NCBI RefSeq assembly: GCF_008153345.1
Contig: NZ_CP042818.1
Span: 1,612,001 to 1,676,000, forward strand
Length of the DNA stretch: 64,000 nucleotides
DNA from: Treponema phagedenis
GTDB taxonomy: Bacteria; Spirochaetota; Spirochaetia; Treponematales; Treponemataceae
Reading direction: 5' to 3'
Both the position numbers and the translations under genes were made by a program. This document shows positions 61,831 through 64,000 of the stretch, one piece after another. The number at the start of each line of letters is the position of its first letter. Position 1 is the first letter of the stretch. The notes beneath the pieces were generated by a model that was not told the origin of the DNA, made no database searches, and saw only the letters and a list, made by a program, of their open reading frames with translations.

Positions 61831-62808
61831 TCACTCGGTTCCTAAGTTTTCGACGCTGTAATTATTTACATACCAAATACCGTCCCTTGATGAAAGGTAA
61901 TAGGTAAAGCGTTTTTTCTCTTTAAAATTTCGATATGAGAACCATTCAAGAACGCGCACTTCAGCATCGGTTGCGGTGTACGTTGTTTGCTCGATATGAA
62001 AATCAACCGGAATCATTGCAATATCTTTATCAATCCGCTCCTGAGTTAATTCATGTTTGTAGGTATCAATCATGTTATACCTGCCCGATTCTGATTCCGC
62101 CTTGAAACGGCGGCTTCGTGCAGGATCACGAGAAAGCATTTTATGAAGGTCGAGGTAAAGAAAAAACTGTTCCCAGCGGGATTTTTGCCGAGCAGTGAGA
62201 ATATACGCAATTACCTGATCAGGAGGAATGGGTAATGGTTGTAAAACCTCTCCCGTCACCGGAGAAACAGGCAATGCTCCAAGTGCTGCCGGTCCCGGGG
62301 CCGGTTGTACTTCAAGTGTTAATCTGTTTGAGGGAATAACAGGATGTACATCTTGAAAACCTCTTTTTAACTCAGGATAAAAATTAAGACTTACCAAGTA
62401 CATAGCGGGAGAATCTATTTGAATATAATCTTTTAGATTTTCTATAAAGGAATAAGTTTCTCCCGGTTCAATGCTGATTTCTCTAAAATATACTTGAACA
62501 TTTGTGTTTCGTTTTTGCATCCACACATCGGTATGTGGGAGGATTCGATTTTGTACGGTTAAAACCGAAAAATCAATACTGAAAGAGCGATCTTCGGCAA
62601 GTTTAAATCGAAGCGTATCCGTTCCCGTATTTGTAATGGAAACTCTGATAAAAATCGGTTCCGAGTCGCTATCTCCCGGAAAATATATCCTGCGGTCATA
62701 AAATTTGATAGCAACGGAGGCTTTTCCGTCTATCTGCGGCTCAGACTCTTCTGCACCAACTGCACAAATATAAAAACAGCTTAACAATATAAAAATAATC
62801 TTTTTCAC
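61831..62808 (-). CDS. Exported hypothetical protein (325 residues)
   Basis: It has a signal peptide (MKKIIFILLSCFYICAVGA) and a mature beta-rich N-terminal half (VAIKFYDRRIYFPGDS, IFIRVSITNTGTDTLRFKLA), similar in pattern to immunoglobulin-like domains in which a long insert carries YSFIENLKDYI. A proline-rich linker (PAPGPAALGALPVSPVTGEV) leads to a helical and strand-bearing end, VLEWFSYRNFKEKKRFTYYL. It is probably periplasmic or surface associated. I recognise no family. It is the first gene of a two-gene leftward unit. Confidence 0.6.
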   Translation of the reverse strand: MKKIIFILLSCFYICAVGAEESEPQIDGKASVAIKFYDRRIYFPGDSDSEPIFIRVSITNTGTDTLRFKLAEDRSFSIDFSVLTVQNRILPHTDVWMQKRNTNVQVYFREISIEPGETYSFIENLKDYIQIDSPAMYLVSLNFYPELKRGFQDVHPVIPSNRLTLEVQPAPGPAALGALPVSPVTGEVLQPLPIPPDQVIAYILTARQKSRWEQFFLYLDLHKMLSRDPARSRRFKAESESGRYNMIDTYKHELTQERIDKDIAMIPVDFHIEQTTYTATDAEVRVLEWFSYRNFKEKKRFTYYLSSRDGIWYVNNYSVENLGTE

Positions 62809-62884
62809 GATTACATTCCTTCTTACATTTTAATATCGGCAAAAAATCTTTTTTCATTAGAAATTATACCCGCTTCGGTAAAAC

Positions 62885-63090
62885 AAGAAAAGCCCTTGTC
62901 CCAGGTCGTACGCATGAACAAGGGGCTGCCGCTCTTTGAATCCCGCTTTGGAATACTGATTCCAAACGATGTTTTAAAGCATCAACACAAAACTGTAAAA
63001 TTGAAGCTTTAAAACTCGTTGGCGAACCAAAGGTACAAGAAAAATAATTGAATTATCAAAAAAACGCTGTAATAGTTTTGGTCATGCAAC
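62885..63090. repeat. Short copy of the intergenic hairpin repeat
   Basis: Holds CGATGTTTTAAAGC and GCTTTAAAACTCG around ATCAACACAAAACTGTAAAA, then TTGGCGAACCAAAGG and an AT-rich AATAATTGAATTATC piece with AACGCTGTAATAG, shared with 52.3-52.43 kb. No gene lies between 62809 and 63273. Confidence 0.75.
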
Positions 63091-63229
63091 GTTTTTTTAA
63101 AATCGTCAATATTCAAAAAAGAAGAGAATGTTCAACATGTTTTTTCATGTATGAGTTCTGAAGTTTTTTACAAGAAAAAGCATAAAATAAGTATTTTTTT
63201 AAAATCAGAAAAAATAATTAGTTTTTGAA

Positions 63230-63259
63230 TTGACATAAAGCGGCCTTTTAGGATATTAT
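63230..63259 (+). promoter_or_regulatory. Promoter of tRNA-Arg
   Basis: TTGACA (63230-63235), 18 bases, TATTAT (63254-63259), with the tRNA starting 15 bases later. Confidence 0.65.
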
Positions 63260-63273
63260 GCCGCTTTGTACAG

Positions 63274-63347
<74 letters not shown>

Positions 63348-63355
63348 TAAAAAAA

Positions 63356-63381
63356 GGCGGACGTAAGCCCGCCTTTTTTTA
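63356..63381. terminator. Terminator between tRNA-Arg and the converging HEAT-like gene
   Basis: GGCGG and CCGCC pair around an 8-base loop, with seven T on one side and a run of A on the other, so it can act in both directions. Confidence 0.8.
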
Positions 63382-63409
63382 TTCTGTTTTATTTTTCAGA
63401 ATTTGTACT

Positions 63410-64000
63410 TTATTTTCCTTCATTGCTGATGGTTTTCAGCACTTCCAAAGCACGATTTCTGACCGGTGTAACGTAATTATAATTTCCCGCAATACCCATA
63501 ATGGCTTCAATCATTTCCTTTTTATTTTTGACGTTCGGTGCAAGTTTTTCATAGGTATTTAAAACCTCAAAAGCCAAAGAACTGGTCGGATTGATGATAG
63601 AAAATTTACGATTAATCCAGTTAATCATCTCGATTGTTTCATCGTTATTATTAATCCCGATTTCTCCGAGAGACCTTATCGCCGTAGTTATAACCAAAGG
63701 CTCATTATCCGCATACATTACTTTCATTAATGTATCTTTTGATTTTTCTGTCGGAATTTTTGCTAAAAGAGCACATGCTTTTACCCGTATATCAGGATAA
63801 TTGTTGATAACTCTTCCTCCTTCTCTTACAACGGTAGAAAGTCCGATTGTTGCAAGAGAATCAAGGGCTGCTTGGATTTCTTCAGAATCGCCTCTTCCGC
63901 CTTCTACAGCATTTTCAATGTACTGAAGCGCCACAAGTTTGGCATCTCTTCCTTCGCTTTGCACCATTTCTTTAATGATAACACCCTCAATTGAATGCAA
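63410..64000 (-). CDS. HEAT-like repeat protein, C-terminal part (runs off the right edge)
   Basis: The visible 196 residues are a series of helical pairs of about 35-40 residues, for example [40 protein letters not shown] and [17 protein letters not shown], a HEAT/armadillo-type pattern used for protein binding. The first visible codon is TTG, but the frame continues past base 64000, so this is probably internal. Such proteins are common in Treponema; its partner is unknown. The terminator after tRNA-Arg serves as its end as well. Confidence 0.7.
   Translation of the reverse strand: MHSIEGVIIKEMVQSEGRDAKLVALQYIENAVEGGRGDSEEIQAALDSLATIGLSTVVREGGRVINNYPDIRVKACALLAKIPTEKSKDTLMKVMYADNEPLVITTAIRSLGEIGINNNDETIEMINWINRKFSIINPTSSLAFEVLNTYEKLAPNVKNKKEMIEAIMGIAGNYNYVTPVRNRALEVLKTISNEGK

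Overview
The window joins two kinds of DNA. From about 30.9 kb to the right end it is ordinary spirochaete chromosome, most likely an oral-type Treponema: moderate GC, a long eukaryote-like isoleucyl-tRNA synthetase followed by a lipoprotein gene, genes for peptidase T, MurA, RecJ, an M23 peptidase, Lon and several ABC exporters, two tRNAs, and many copies of an elaborate hairpin-rich intergenic repeat. From 1 to about 30.9 kb it is a composite of AT-rich, Firmicutes-like mobile DNA with insertion sequences, relaxase fragments, DUF3847 proteins, a RepA-type initiator, a restriction-modification system and a GmrSD-like defence enzyme. The genus is inferred from gene content and context, not from a marker gene search.

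Mobile region. Three copies of an IncQ-like transfer origin (short inverted repeat followed by TGCGCCCTTA) lie at about 1.45, 8.73 and 22.0 kb, each next to a DUF3847 gene. Each module is transcribed leftwards and carries a different cargo: (A) 2.3-6.95 kb, a seven-gene operon; (B) 9.5-20.8 kb, an eight-gene operon; (C) 22.5-24.8 kb, a regulator, adenine methylase and restriction enzyme. IS630, IS3 and IS5 family elements have truncated or interrupted parts of it. A methyltransferase fragment and a three-gene GmrSD-type defence cluster complete the island.

Operon B is the most interesting system. A 28-residue peptide rich in Ser, with one Cys and one Thr near its end, precedes a fused leader-binding/YcaO cyclodehydratase, two exporter-fold ABC half-transporters of the kind used by siderophore systems (YbtPQ, IrtAB), a FecCD-type permease, its ATPase, a siderophore-type binding lipoprotein and an MFS exporter. 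The promoter carries a Fur-box-like operator over its -35 element. This reads as an iron-regulated, ribosomally made azoline metallophore with its own export and uptake. An IS5-family element sits between the ATPase and binding-protein genes; removing it on paper restores a tight gene junction.

Operon A has a parallel design: a near-perfect 7-1-7 Fur-like operator, a 21-residue peptide ending in a Cys-x-x-Cys tail, two SAM methyltransferases, a MazG-like pyrophosphohydrolase, a SLOG/LOG-like protein (frame broken at a nine-base G tract), a DUF1848 protein with a C-terminal CxxxCxxC motif, and an MFS exporter. Its product is unknown.

Chromosomal region. pepT, murA, recJ and the M23 peptidase gene run rightwards; then an asymmetric heterodimeric ABC exporter pair, lon, a second IS3 copy with an AAG target duplication, a leftward rsuA-type/CYTH pair, a large surface-type protein, tRNA-Leu(GAG), a LacI regulator divergent from an ABC exporter, ileS with its downstream lipoprotein, two zinc-ribbon proteins, two Treponema-type hypothetical genes, tRNA-Arg(CCG) and the end of a HEAT-like repeat gene.
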